Source: a virus
Reading direction: 5' to 3' (one strand)
IMG/VR virus record: IMGVR_UViG_3300023176_005896
Span: 1 to 44,393 of that record
Length of the DNA stretch: 44,393 nt
The notes below the pieces were generated by a model. It searched no databases and was not told where the DNA came from. It worked only from the letters and a program-made list of their open reading frames with translations. Positions 33,408 through 39,743 of the stretch are shown here, in pieces; the stretch's first letter is position 1, and the number at the start of each line of letters is the position of its first letter. A program made the translations under genes and the position numbers.

Positions 33408-34211
33408 ATGAATCTTACAGATGTAAACTGGAGTACAACGCTGTTTATGATTGCCCTGCACGTATTGGCACTCATGGCGTTCCTGCCCCAGTTCTTTTCA
33501 TGGGGTGGTGTACTTTGGATGTTGGGTCTGTATTACATCACACTTTGTTGGGGAATCACAACTGGTTTCCACAGATTAGTTTCACACCGTTCTTTCAAGA
33601 CACCCAGATGGTTAGAGAGATTTCTGGTCACTTGTGGAACATTAGCAATGCAACACGGTCCAATCGACTGGATTGGATTACATCGTCATCATCACAAATA
33701 CTCTGACCAAGATAATGATCACCATGACAGCAATAAGGGTTTCTGGTGGTCACACATGGGTTGGATGTTATATAAAGTTCCTGCAATGGAACATGTCGAT
33801 AAGTTCACCAAGGACTTACAGAAGGACTCTTATTATGTGTGGTTGAATCAAAACTTTGTCATCCCACAGGTCATCCTTGGTGTTATACTTTATGTGTTGG
33901 GGGGTTGGTCTTATGTCATCTGGGGGATAGTTGTGAGACTTGTTCTTGCCTACCACGCAACCTGGACTATCAACTCTCTGACACACATGTTTGGTGATAA
34001 AGAATTTGATTCAGGAGATAACTCCCGAAACAATGGACCAGTCTCAATCTTTACCTTCGGGGAAGGATGGCACAACAATCACCATATGTACCCCTGGTCT
34101 GCAAAGCACGGCATCTTGCCTTATCAGTTTGATATGACTTGGTTGCACATTGTGACACTTGGGAAACTGGGTCTTGCAACTGACATCAAGGTTCCAGGTG
34201 GGTTAAGATAA
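33408..34211 (+). CDS. fatty-acid desaturase (delta-9 acyl-lipid type)
   Basis: The three His boxes of membrane desaturases are complete: HRLVSH (55-60), HRHHH (92-96) and HNNHH (222-226). Four hydrophobic segments flank them (about 11-50 and 150-185). The length, 267 aa, fits phage and compact bacterial delta-9 enzymes, close to DesC of cyanobacteria. It would add a double bond to acyl chains of host membrane lipids using ferredoxin electrons and O2, changing membrane fluidity. Desaturases are known auxiliary metabolic genes of marine cyanophages. The RBS is inside a UUCG hairpin. The position of the double bond is inferred, not shown. Confidence 0.9.
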   Translation: MNLTDVNWSTTLFMIALHVLALMAFLPQFFSWGGVLWMLGLYYITLCWGITTGFHRLVSHRSFKTPRWLERFLVTCGTLAMQHGPIDWIGLHRHHHKYSDQDNDHHDSNKGFWWSHMGWMLYKVPAMEHVDKFTKDLQKDSYYVWLNQNFVIPQVILGVILYVLGGWSYVIWGIVVRLVLAYHATWTINSLTHMFGDKEFDSGDNSRNNGPVSIFTFGEGWHNNHHMYPWSAKHGILPYQFDMTWLHIVTLGKLGLATDIKVPGGLR

Positions 34212-34220
34212 TAACATCGA

Positions 34221-34511
34221 ATGAGATTTCTTATGAAGAAACTACTTGGTTGTCTTGCTCTTGCAGCAGCATTAGTTCCATCAGCAGCACTTGCTGAGTC
34301 ACGTCTTCGTCCTGGTACCTTTGCTGACACTTACTGTGAAGCACGTTGGCGTGGTGTTGGAAATGATCGAGCAATGGAGTTGGCAATTGATGCGTCGATT
34401 GTTCTTGGTGAGAAACCAACTTATGTCAACCATTATGGTGAACGTCAAGAACGTGGCGTTGTCCTAGGTGCTGAATGGTCACGAGAACTTTGCCCCGATG
34501 TCTGGGGATAA
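34221..34511 (+). CDS. small exported protein, 96 aa
   Basis: MKKLLGCLALAAALVPSAALA is a typical signal peptide with cleavage after ALA (residue 25). The mature ~71 residues have two cysteines (39 and 91) that could form a disulfide, and a conserved-looking YCEARWRGVGNDRAMELAID segment. The start may be the ATG at 34221 or at 34233; the latter gives the more typical signal. The likely location is the host periplasm or outer surface. Function unknown. Confidence 0.65.
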   Translation: MRFLMKKLLGCLALAAALVPSAALAESRLRPGTFADTYCEARWRGVGNDRAMELAIDASIVLGEKPTYVNHYGERQERGVVLGAEWSRELCPDVWG

Positions 34512-34514
34512 ATA
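34507..34514 (+). promoter_or_regulatory. T4-type late promoter motif GATAAATA
   Basis: GATAAATAACACGACAGGAG overlaps the stop of the exported-protein gene and lies 20 bases before the ATG at 34535. Confidence 0.45.
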
Positions 34515-34534
34515 ACACGACAGGAGAAAAAACC

Positions 34535-34684
34535 ATGTCCGATCAATTCGTTCAAGATCTGCAAAAGCACATCGACGAACTCCAAGCAACAATCGAAGAA
34601 CAAAAGACTGAGATTGAGAAACTGAAGAGAGTCATCGAGTTGGTCGAAATGGAACTCGATCAGAACAAGTTCTATGATGACTGA
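34535..34684 (+). CDS. small coiled-coil protein, 49 aa
   Basis: The ATG at 34535 follows AGGAGAAAAAACC, a good ribosome-binding site, so the longer frame from 34475 is not used. MSDQFVQDLQKHIDELQATI and EKLKRVIELVEMELDQ give near-perfect heptads. It would form a dimeric or trimeric coiled coil. Function unknown. Confidence 0.65.
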   Translation: MSDQFVQDLQKHIDELQATIEEQKTEIEKLKRVIELVEMELDQNKFYDD

Positions 34685-34904
34685 TATGATCCCTTCGGAA
34701 AAAGAACAGGCAGCTCTCGATCTCTTTATCGAGAGCGTTTACAAACCCGACTTTGAACTTCGGGCAGCATCAAGAGAACAAGAATGTTTTGATGAACTGA
34801 TGGCACTTCGCCAAGAGATTCTTGATTATCTTCATAATAAGAAGGCATCAATGCAAGAACATCTTGTTAGAACTCAAGAACCTGTAGGCGACCCTTCTTT
34901 TTGA
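34674..34904 (+). CDS. small helical protein, 76 aa
   Basis: Two adjacent ATGs (34674 and 34677) overlap the end of the coiled-coil gene. The product (MIPSEKEQAALDLFIESVYK, then LRQEILDYLHNKKASMQEHL) is helical and charged. The TGA stop forms part of the first regulatory repeat (TTGAGCC). Function unknown. Confidence 0.6.
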   Translation: MMTDMIPSEKEQAALDLFIESVYKPDFELRAASREQECFDELMALRQEILDYLHNKKASMQEHLVRTQEPVGDPSF

Positions 34905-34930
34905 GCCTGCAGATTGACCCATTGTTATGA
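34901..34930 (+). repeat. start-associated repeat, copy 1 (diverged)
   Basis: TTGAGCCTGCAGATTGACCC then ATTGTTATGA: the most diverged of eight copies, lacking the AAGATTTA lead-in. The ATG at 34927 lies inside the -10-like end. Confidence 0.7.
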
Positions 34931-35214
34931 AACTTCCTGAATCGTTCCCGCATACCGCACCCAAAGGATATCACTATGAAGTTGAATCGTTCAAGAGCGG
35001 ATATCTGGCAATTTGGTTGTACCATGAGTACGATTATGTGTTTGCTGGTGGTGAATGCGTGCGTTCAATCTGGGGATTCTATCGAACCAGAGACGGGAAG
35101 TACTTTGCCCCAGTTAACGCAAAAACAATAGGTAAAGAGGTCGCTGTCGATGGCACCCGTGATTTCACCTCCATGCCCCTCAACCTCAACCCACTCGAAC
35201 GTGCTTTCATTTAA
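34927..35214 (+). CDS. hypothetical protein, 95 aa
   Basis: MKLPESFPHTAPKGYHYEVE opens a beta-rich protein (GYLAIWLYHEYDYVFAGGE, SIWGFYRTRDGKYFAPVNA, SMPLNLNPLERAF). It looks like a small cyanophage family, but I know no function. The ATG is embedded in a repeat copy and no Shine-Dalgarno is present. Confidence 0.6.
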   Translation: MKLPESFPHTAPKGYHYEVESFKSGYLAIWLYHEYDYVFAGGECVRSIWGFYRTRDGKYFAPVNAKTIGKEVAVDGTRDFTSMPLNLNPLERAFI

Positions 35215-35386
35215 CCTCAGAGATGAAGTTATCTACAAACATCACAAGGGAATCGTGTCTTTTATTGATGAGAAGTACATTGTGATCAAGGGTCGGGCAG
35301 TAAAGGGTAGGGATTACCCTCTTCTTGTAGTGTTCCCAGAATCCTACAAGGATGTTATACTAATTAGAGACCACAAGAACGATTGA
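35201..35386 (+). CDS. small beta-rich hypothetical protein, about 61 aa
   Basis: The start is uncertain. A GTG at 35201 gives a compact protein starting with FNLRDEVIYKHHKGIVSF after three residues; an in-frame ATG at 35150 would add 17 residues and overlap the previous gene by 65 bases. The content (GIVSFIDEKYIVIKGRAV, DYPLLVVFPESYKDVILI) suggests a small SH3-like barrel. Function unknown. Confidence 0.55.
   Translation: MLSFNLRDEVIYKHHKGIVSFIDEKYIVIKGRAVKGRDYPLLVVFPESYKDVILIRDHKND
35354..35361 (+). promoter_or_regulatory. possible extended -10 promoter
   Basis: TGTTATACT (TG, one base, TATACT) lies 28 bases before the ATG at 35389, whose gene has no Shine-Dalgarno. The -35 region is poor. 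This is a weak call. Confidence 0.25.
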
Positions 35387-35388
35387 TT

Positions 35389-35523
35389 ATGGCAACTAAA
35401 GAATTCAAAAAGATTGATAGCAAAGGTCACGAAGAAGTGTGGACCTGGGAAGAGACACCTGAACTGATTGCTGCACTGAAGCAACTTGAGAAGAGCACCA
35501 ATGAAGTTAATTCGCAATCCTAG
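35389..35523 (+). CDS. small hypothetical protein, 44 aa
   Basis: MATKEFKKIDSKGHEEVWTW then EETPELIAALKQLEKSTNEV: 44 codons from the ATG two bases after the previous stop to TAG at 35521-35523. A short beta hairpin and a helix are likely. It overlaps the next gene by 23 bases. Function unknown. Confidence 0.5.
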   Translation: MATKEFKKIDSKGHEEVWTWEETPELIAALKQLEKSTNEVNSQS

Positions 35524-35659
35524 ACTGGTCACAATGTGGTTCGTCATCATGAACTTTTACCTTGCTCTGATGACTTACTTTGTTGTTACAAAGGTGGATA
35601 ACATGGAGTTTGTTTGTCGTAATGTTAATGCTGACGCAATTCAATGTTACCGTCAGTGA
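35501..35659 (+). CDS. small membrane protein, 52 aa
   Basis: MKLIRNPRLVTMWFVIMNFY then LALMTYFVV: a basic start followed by a single membrane helix (about residues 9-29), with a short C-terminal part carrying two cysteines (CRN, QCYRQ). Probable inner or thylakoid membrane insertion. It overlaps the previous frame. Function unknown. Confidence 0.55.
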   Translation: MKLIRNPRLVTMWFVIMNFYLALMTYFVVTKVDNMEFVCRNVNADAIQCYRQ

Positions 35660-35688
35660 CGACAATCTAAAGACACTCTTAAGAACAG

Positions 35689-35716
35689 TTGATTTCTGTA
35701 AATAAGATGTTAGAAT
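35689..35716 (+). promoter_or_regulatory. sigma70-like promoter with extended -10
   Basis: TTGATT at 35689 and TAGAAT at 35711 are 16 bases apart, with TG one base before the -10. It lies in the 78-base gap before the ATG at 35738, whose gene has no Shine-Dalgarno. Confidence 0.5.
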
Positions 35717-35737
35717 TTCAACACATTCAAAACATCT

Positions 35738-35899
35738 ATGACAAAACAAGGGGCCAACACTACTCTTACCGAAGAAGAGTGGGAGGACATGGAAGCACTC
35801 AAAAAGGCAATCAATGATGGTCCACAGTTTGTAGTTCCAAGCAAGATGGAAGACTTTACTTCTTATCTTGTTCGTTCATTAAAAGAAAGAGGTGGGTGA
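35738..35899 (+). CDS. small acidic hypothetical protein, 53 aa
   Basis: MTKQGANTTLTEEEWEDMEA then LKKAINDGPQFVVPSKMEDF: the product is helical and acidic, ending LKERGG. It has its own predicted promoter and shares one base with the next start (TGATG). Function unknown. Confidence 0.55.
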   Translation: MTKQGANTTLTEEEWEDMEALKKAINDGPQFVVPSKMEDFTSYLVRSLKERGG

Positions 35900-36336
35900 T
35901 GGTACCCTTTATTATGGAAGTTCCCGCTGGATGGGGCGGTGGACGAGTTGAAGTTACACCTGACATTCTTAGATATTGTGATGCTGTCACATTTGATGCT
36001 GAACGTGATGACATTCGTTATCTTGATTGTTTGTGGGAGAACCATGGTTTCTATGGAACTCCCAAACACATTATGCAAGCGGTGAGGGATGAGTATTTCA
36101 ACAATCCTCTCCCTCCATTACCTGTTTATCCTGCTTTTCCTTGTGAATATTGCAATAATGATGGTCTAACTGAAAAGATTGAGGCAGAGTTGGATGAAGT
36201 CTGGCCTGATGAAAAGAAATTGCCACCATTCATGCCAAGACAGACTGTACCTCTCATCGTTCTTCCAGGCAGTATGGACCCATTTGTTCCGACAGATAAA
36301 TTACATCTGAACCTGGGAGAAGAAGAACCCCTGTGA
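35899..36336 (+). CDS. hypothetical protein, 145 aa
   Basis: The ATG at 35899, preceded by AGAGG, is preferred over the GTG at 35896. MVPFIMEVPAGWGGGRVEVT is followed by a helical part (AVTFDAERDDIRYLDCLWEN), a single CEYC pair and a proline-rich acidic end (FMPRQTVPLIVLPGSMDPF). I recognise no family. Confidence 0.6.
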   Translation: MVPFIMEVPAGWGGGRVEVTPDILRYCDAVTFDAERDDIRYLDCLWENHGFYGTPKHIMQAVRDEYFNNPLPPLPVYPAFPCEYCNNDGLTEKIEAELDEVWPDEKKLPPFMPRQTVPLIVLPGSMDPFVPTDKLHLNLGEEEPL

Positions 36337-36548
36337 GTAAGAAAAAGAAAACGATTTGGAGACTTTGGGCAAAGGCATTAGGAGAAAAGGCAGGTAAAAA
36401 TGACAAAGAGGCAGACACAGTTGCTCTCATACGCACTGTTATACTCATCACTTACTTTGTCACTAATGTGGCCATTGTTTCTAACGCAGTAAGACACTGG
36501 AACAATGTGTGGTGGATAAATAATAATCAGTGTGAACTCCAGAAATGA
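36333..36548 (+). CDS. small membrane protein with GTG start, 71 aa
   Basis: The GTG at 36333 overlaps the previous TGA and follows GGGAGAAGAAG. A very basic N-terminus (MSKKKKTIWRLWAKALGEKA) precedes one membrane helix (about 33-54, TVILITYFVTNVAIVSNAV). The positive-inside rule predicts a cytoplasmic N-terminus. It resembles a small protein seen in other cyanophages; function unknown. Confidence 0.65.
   Translation: MSKKKKTIWRLWAKALGEKAGKNDKEADTVALIRTVILITYFVTNVAIVSNAVRHWNNVWWINNNQCELQK
36515..36522 (+). promoter_or_regulatory. T4-type late promoter motif GATAAATA
   Basis: GATAAATAATAATC lies inside the end of the membrane-protein gene, 22 bases before the ATG at 36545. Confidence 0.45.
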
Positions 36549-37258
36549 AGACTCTAAATGTCTTTATCCGTGAACAAAAGGATAAAGAACGCACCCTCAA
36601 TCCTAAGTTCTGGGATGGCAAAACCCTGAAGCCTGAGGTGCGTAAGGGTCTGCTGAAGATTGGTAATTACTGGGCAGATGCTATCGGTATCCCCAAAGAA
36701 GCGATCGAAGATATGCACCTGGTAGGTGGTAATGCCTCTTATCTTTATAACTCACAGTCTGATCTTGATCTACACTTGATTGTTGACAAGTCCAAGGTCA
36801 GTGAGTGTGAGGAACTGTTGGATGATTATCTGAGAGCAAGAAAGAAGTTGTGGTCATATGAACAGGATGTCACCATCTTTGGCACTGAAGTTGAAGTTTA
36901 TGCTGAAGACGTTGATGATCCCAAACCAGCAAGACAGGGACGTTATTCGTTAGAGAAAGGTAGATGGATTACAGAACCCAGCACTGAAGCACCCAAGGGT
37001 GATGATGTAGTCATCCAGTCCAGAGTGAAAGATCTGGAAGCAGAGATTGATGAGATTATTGACACTGGTGTTGCTAATCCAGAGCAACTGAAGTGGATCA
37101 AGGAAAGAGTTTTCAAACTGAGAAGACAATCCATTCAGAAAGGTGGTGAATTTGCACAGGGTAATCTTGTGTTCAAAGGACTGAGAAACACTGGAGCCAT
37201 TGACAGATTAAATTCTTACCTGAAGGATGTAACTGATAAAAACTTGTCTGTGTACTAA
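36545..37258 (+). CDS. nucleotidyltransferase-like protein, 237 aa
   Basis: HLVGGNASYLYNSQSDLDLH contains the DNA polymerase beta-type nucleotidyltransferase signature: GG at 61-62, Ser65 and DLDLH with Asp73 and Asp75. A third acidic residue may be in TEVEVYAED further on. The N-terminus (MKTLNVFIREQKDKE) is T4-like phage style and the C-terminal half is helical. Members transfer nucleotides to RNA, proteins or small molecules, and some are minimal toxins. The substrate is unknown. The start overlaps the previous stop by four bases. Confidence 0.65.
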   Translation: MKTLNVFIREQKDKERTLNPKFWDGKTLKPEVRKGLLKIGNYWADAIGIPKEAIEDMHLVGGNASYLYNSQSDLDLHLIVDKSKVSECEELLDDYLRARKKLWSYEQDVTIFGTEVEVYAEDVDDPKPARQGRYSLEKGRWITEPSTEAPKGDDVVIQSRVKDLEAEIDEIIDTGVANPEQLKWIKERVFKLRRQSIQKGGEFAQGNLVFKGLRNTGAIDRLNSYLKDVTDKNLSVY

Positions 37259-37265
37259 ATATAAA

Positions 37266-37283
37266 GACACTATCCATAGTGTC
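37266..37283 (+). promoter_or_regulatory. perfect 8-bp hairpin in the gap before 37349
   Basis: GACACTAT, CC, ATAGTGTC is a perfect inverted repeat seven bases after the stop at 37258. No T-run follows. It may be a weak terminator, an mRNA-end protector or an operator. The rest of the 90-base gap holds nothing I recognise. Confidence 0.5.
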
Positions 37284-37348
37284 ACAAGGGGCTGGACGAC
37301 TGGCAATATTGGGGTTACAATGATTCAGTAATCACAGGAGTTCCTCTC

Positions 37349-37528
37349 ATGGGCATGACTTACCTTCCTCAGAAGACCCGTTATCGTATCACGTTGGACC
37401 TTGAAGTGTTTGATCATGAGTTTGATCCGCATCAGATTGATTGGGCAGAAGTTCTTCAACTTGAAGGTGGAGAAAGTGCTGATGCCTATGTGGAGAACCT
37501 GTCTGTCCCTGATTATTATTTCTCTTGA
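37349..37528 (+). CDS. small hypothetical protein, 59 aa
   Basis: AGGAG with eight-base spacing supports the ATG at 37349. MGMTYLPQKTRYRITLDLEV then FDPHQIDWAEVLQLEGGES: a two-strand start and an acidic end. It resembles a small cyanophage family. The stop overlaps the next gene's TTG start. Confidence 0.55.
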   Translation: MGMTYLPQKTRYRITLDLEVFDHEFDPHQIDWAEVLQLEGGESADAYVENLSVPDYYFS

Positions 37529-37755
37529 AGTTTCTACAATATGAACACCCAACGATCTTGGACGCTAAACCAGGATCGCCAGGGTTTATTATTGGTAAGA
37601 ACTGGAAAGATGAGAACATGATTGCTGCCATTCCTGTGATTGGCAGCAGACATCAACTTGCCATTATTCACCACGGTGTTGTGGTAAAGTATTGCAAGAA
37701 CTTCTCGTCTGCCAAGACATTCATCAACAAAACGATGAAGAAAAAGATTTTCTGA
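37525..37755 (+). CDS. small hypothetical protein with TTG start, 76 aa
   Basis: The TTG at 37525 overlaps the previous TGA; no in-frame ATG lies close by. MKFLQYEHPTILDAKPGSPG then FIIGKNWKDENMIAAIPVIG and a basic tail (KTMKKKIF). The compact beta content suggests a small barrel. The TGA stop is part of a regulatory repeat. Function unknown. Confidence 0.55.
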   Translation: MKFLQYEHPTILDAKPGSPGFIIGKNWKDENMIAAIPVIGSRHQLAIIHHGVVVKYCKNFSSAKTFINKTMKKKIF

Positions 37756-37783
37756 GCCTGCACATTGTCTCCTCATTGTAAGA
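37744..37783 (+). repeat. start-associated repeat, copy 2
   Basis: AAGATTTTCTGAGCC, TGCACATTGT, then CTCCTCATTGTAAGA. It has two extra bases relative to the 38-bp form. It overlaps the upstream stop and ends nine bases before the ATG at 37793. Confidence 0.75.
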
Positions 37784-37792
37784 AACAACATT

Positions 37793-37999
37793 ATGATTCA
37801 ACGCGAAACTCTCCTGGAACTTCAGCAACTGCGGAAAGACTGGCAGAAACAGAACTTCCAGTACACTCGTGAACAACAAGCACGATACAACGAACTGGTC
37901 GAACTCCGTCGTTCTCACGTCCGTCAATATTATGCTGACGGTAAGGTATGGGTTGGTCCTTCCAACGCTGGCAAAGTTATGGCAGAGACTGAGGCGTGA
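37793..37999 (+). CDS. small helical hypothetical protein, 68 aa
   Basis: MIQRETLLELQQLRKDWQKQ then FQYTREQQARYNELVELRRS: a long amphipathic helix, rich in Gln, Arg and Glu, with heptad spacing that could form a coiled coil. It ends VMAETEA. Its start lacks a Shine-Dalgarno and follows repeat copy 2. Function unknown. Confidence 0.6.
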   Translation: MIQRETLLELQQLRKDWQKQNFQYTREQQARYNELVELRRSHVRQYYADGKVWVGPSNAGKVMAETEA

Positions 38000-38036
38000 A
38001 GATTTACGGAGCCTGCACATTGTTCCCTTGATACGA
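37999..38036 (+). repeat. start-associated repeat, copy 3
   Basis: AAGATTTACGGAGCC, TGCACATTGT, TCCCTTGATACGA: 38 bp, beginning at the last base of the upstream TGA stop and ending ten bases before the ATG at 38047. Confidence 0.8.
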
Positions 38037-38046
38037 AGACTTGATT

Positions 38047-38934
38047 ATGACTAAGAACCTACATCTCGAACACCCTGAAGATCTAATCCTCACAGGTAAT
38101 CTGTGGGTTCTTGAGTCTCTCTTCGATGAAGCAGAGCACATCAGTGTAAAGATGGATGGCAGTCCTGCTATCGTTTGGGGTGTCGATCCTGCCACTGGTG
38201 ATGAGTTTGTTGGCACCAAGTCTGTGTTCAACAAGCGTAAGATCAAGATCTGTTATTCTATCGAAGACATCAAGACTTATTATGGTGAGCAACCAGAACT
38301 CGCTGCTGTTCTGACTGCTTGTTGGAAGTATCTTCCCTTCACTCAGGGTATCTATCAAGGTGACTTTATTGGTTATGGGTGTGGCATTGACACTCTAAAA
38401 CCCAACACCATTGAGTATGTCTTCCCTGAACCCATTCAGGAAAAGATTGTCGTTGCACCGCACACTTACTACGAAGGACCTACACTCAAAGATGCAGTTG
38501 CTTTCCCCATCGTTGATGACATCCCGAGCAACAAAGACTGCTTGTATGTGCAGCCATTTGTTGACAAGAAACGCCTTACCGTTGGAGCACCTAACGTTAG
38601 TAATCCTGACGTGATTGGGTTCCTTGATGATAAGGAAGCAGCAGAAGCAAAGAAGGCAATTAACGCTGTCATTCGTGACGGTCAGCATCTCAACGACCAG
38701 ATCCTGACTGACATCGTTGGTTGTCCTCATCTTGCTAATCTTTACATGCTCACGATTGACATCAAGGAGGATCTGATGAACTCTTTGATCGTCTACAATT
38801 CTCCCACTGCTTATCTTGCAGGTCGCAAAGTTCCTGCTGAAGGATATGTGTGGCACACCTTGGATGCCAGTTTCAAGTTAGTGGACAGACCTACTTTCGC
38901 CTTCCAAAACTTCAACAATGGACGCTTCCAATGA
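38047..38934 (+). CDS. ligase-like (KxDG) protein, 295 aa
   Basis: I choose the ATG at 38047 rather than the upstream TTG at 38041. HISVKMDGSPAIVWG has Lys35-x-Asp37-Gly38, as in motif I of ATP-dependent nucleic-acid ligases and capping enzymes, where the Lys is adenylylated. FVGTKSVFNK and QGDFIGYG (105-110) resemble later ligase motifs. Length and pattern fit cyanophage proteins of the DUF6267 type. An RNA- or DNA-repair role, like T4 Rnl enzymes, is possible. The last motif (KxK) is not obvious, so the activity is uncertain. It is under repeat copy 3 and has no Shine-Dalgarno. Confidence 0.55.
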   Translation: MTKNLHLEHPEDLILTGNLWVLESLFDEAEHISVKMDGSPAIVWGVDPATGDEFVGTKSVFNKRKIKICYSIEDIKTYYGEQPELAAVLTACWKYLPFTQGIYQGDFIGYGCGIDTLKPNTIEYVFPEPIQEKIVVAPHTYYEGPTLKDAVAFPIVDDIPSNKDCLYVQPFVDKKRLTVGAPNVSNPDVIGFLDDKEAAEAKKAINAVIRDGQHLNDQILTDIVGCPHLANLYMLTIDIKEDLMNSLIVYNSPTAYLAGRKVPAEGYVWHTLDASFKLVDRPTFAFQNFNNGRFQ

Positions 38935-39086
38935 ACCAACGCGAACGACTGACTAAAGCAAAGGATCACATTCAGAAGGCATGGGACTTACTTTATGGTA
39001 ATCAGTTCTCTGGTTTCTTTTCTAATCATCTGATACAGGTTAAGTTTGAGTTGGAGAGGCAGTTGGCAGCGACTAAAGATAAATAA
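38931..39086 (+). CDS. small helical protein, 51 aa
   Basis: The ATG at 38931 overlaps the previous TGA by ATGA. MNQRERLTKAKDHIQKAWDL then QVKFELERQLAATKDK: two charged helices around a GNQFSGFFSN turn. Function unknown. A late promoter motif overlaps its end. Confidence 0.55.
   Translation: MNQRERLTKAKDHIQKAWDLLYGNQFSGFFSNHLIQVKFELERQLAATKDK
39078..39085 (+). promoter_or_regulatory. T4-type late promoter motif GATAAATA
   Basis: GATAAATAATACACTGG overlaps the stop of the 51-aa gene, 22 bases before the ATG at 39108. Confidence 0.5.
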
Positions 39087-39107
39087 TACACTGGTTTATT
39101 GTGTGTC

Positions 39108-39713
39108 ATGTTAGGCAAGAAGTCTCTGGTTCAACGCATCAACGAAGTCGTCCAAGTTAAGAGACGTGGTTTAGATCCTGCTCTCCAAGGTTCTTCCTCT
39201 GTGAGACAAGCAGGTGAGGGCGGAAGAATAGGAGCAAAGCGTAGACAAGAACCAGGAACTGGTAAAAGAGTCAAGGCAATCGGTGGTGGTAAGACAGCAC
39301 CAGTCACACAGAAAGATCGTAAAGATATTGGTCAAACTCGCACAGGTAAGGCTGGTGGACCTGCCATGCCTAAGGGTGAAAGAGGTGCAGCAGCATTGTC
39401 ACCTAAAGAAGCACAACGCAAGGCATATCTTGAGAGAAAAGCAAGAGAGCGTGGCGAAAAGCAAGCAAAGAGTGCATCTGAAGTTTTGAAGAAAGATACA
39501 CCTGCCAAGGAAAAGAAACCAGTCTCTCCTGATTACAAACCTGCCAAACCCACAGGGTACAGCAGACCTGAGCAAGTTAAACTCAGAAGAGCAGGTGAAA
39601 AGAAACTGAAAGGTATCATGTCTGACCAAGAAAGAGACAAGGCAAAGAAGAAAGGCGAGACAGTTGGTCCTCAGGAGATTAAGAGAAGAGTCAACAAAAG
39701 GATGGCAAACTGA
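39108..39713 (+). CDS. highly basic, low-complexity protein, 201 aa
   Basis: The ATG at 39108 is preferred over the TTG at 39099. MLGKKSLVQRINEVVQVKRR opens a protein dominated by Lys, Arg, Gly, Ala and Pro (GKRVKAIGGGKTAPVTQKDR, KARERGEKQAKSASEVLK, EIKRRVNKRMAN) with no folded core visible. Such proteins usually bind nucleic acid or are packaged with DNA. A late promoter motif lies upstream, which would fit a virion-internal role. No family recognised. Confidence 0.6.
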   Translation: MLGKKSLVQRINEVVQVKRRGLDPALQGSSSVRQAGEGGRIGAKRRQEPGTGKRVKAIGGGKTAPVTQKDRKDIGQTRTGKAGGPAMPKGERGAAALSPKEAQRKAYLERKARERGEKQAKSASEVLKKDTPAKEKKPVSPDYKPAKPTGYSRPEQVKLRRAGEKKLKGIMSDQERDKAKKKGETVGPQEIKRRVNKRMAN

Positions 39714-39719
39714 TACAAT
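39711..39719 (+). promoter_or_regulatory. possible extended -10 promoter
   Basis: TGATACAAT at 39711-39719 continues as AAACACTG and lies 24 bases before the ATG at 39744, whose gene has no Shine-Dalgarno. TCAACA, 17 bases upstream, matches four of six -35 positions. The TACAATAAACA core resembles the element after the propeller genes. Confidence 0.4.
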
Positions 39720-39743
39720 AAACACTGTGGTTCACTCTTCGTT

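Noticed and set aside
36437-36445. TGTTATACT as an extended -10
   Set aside because: It is inside a membrane-helix coding segment, has no -35, and the next gene starts about 100 bases away behind a late motif.
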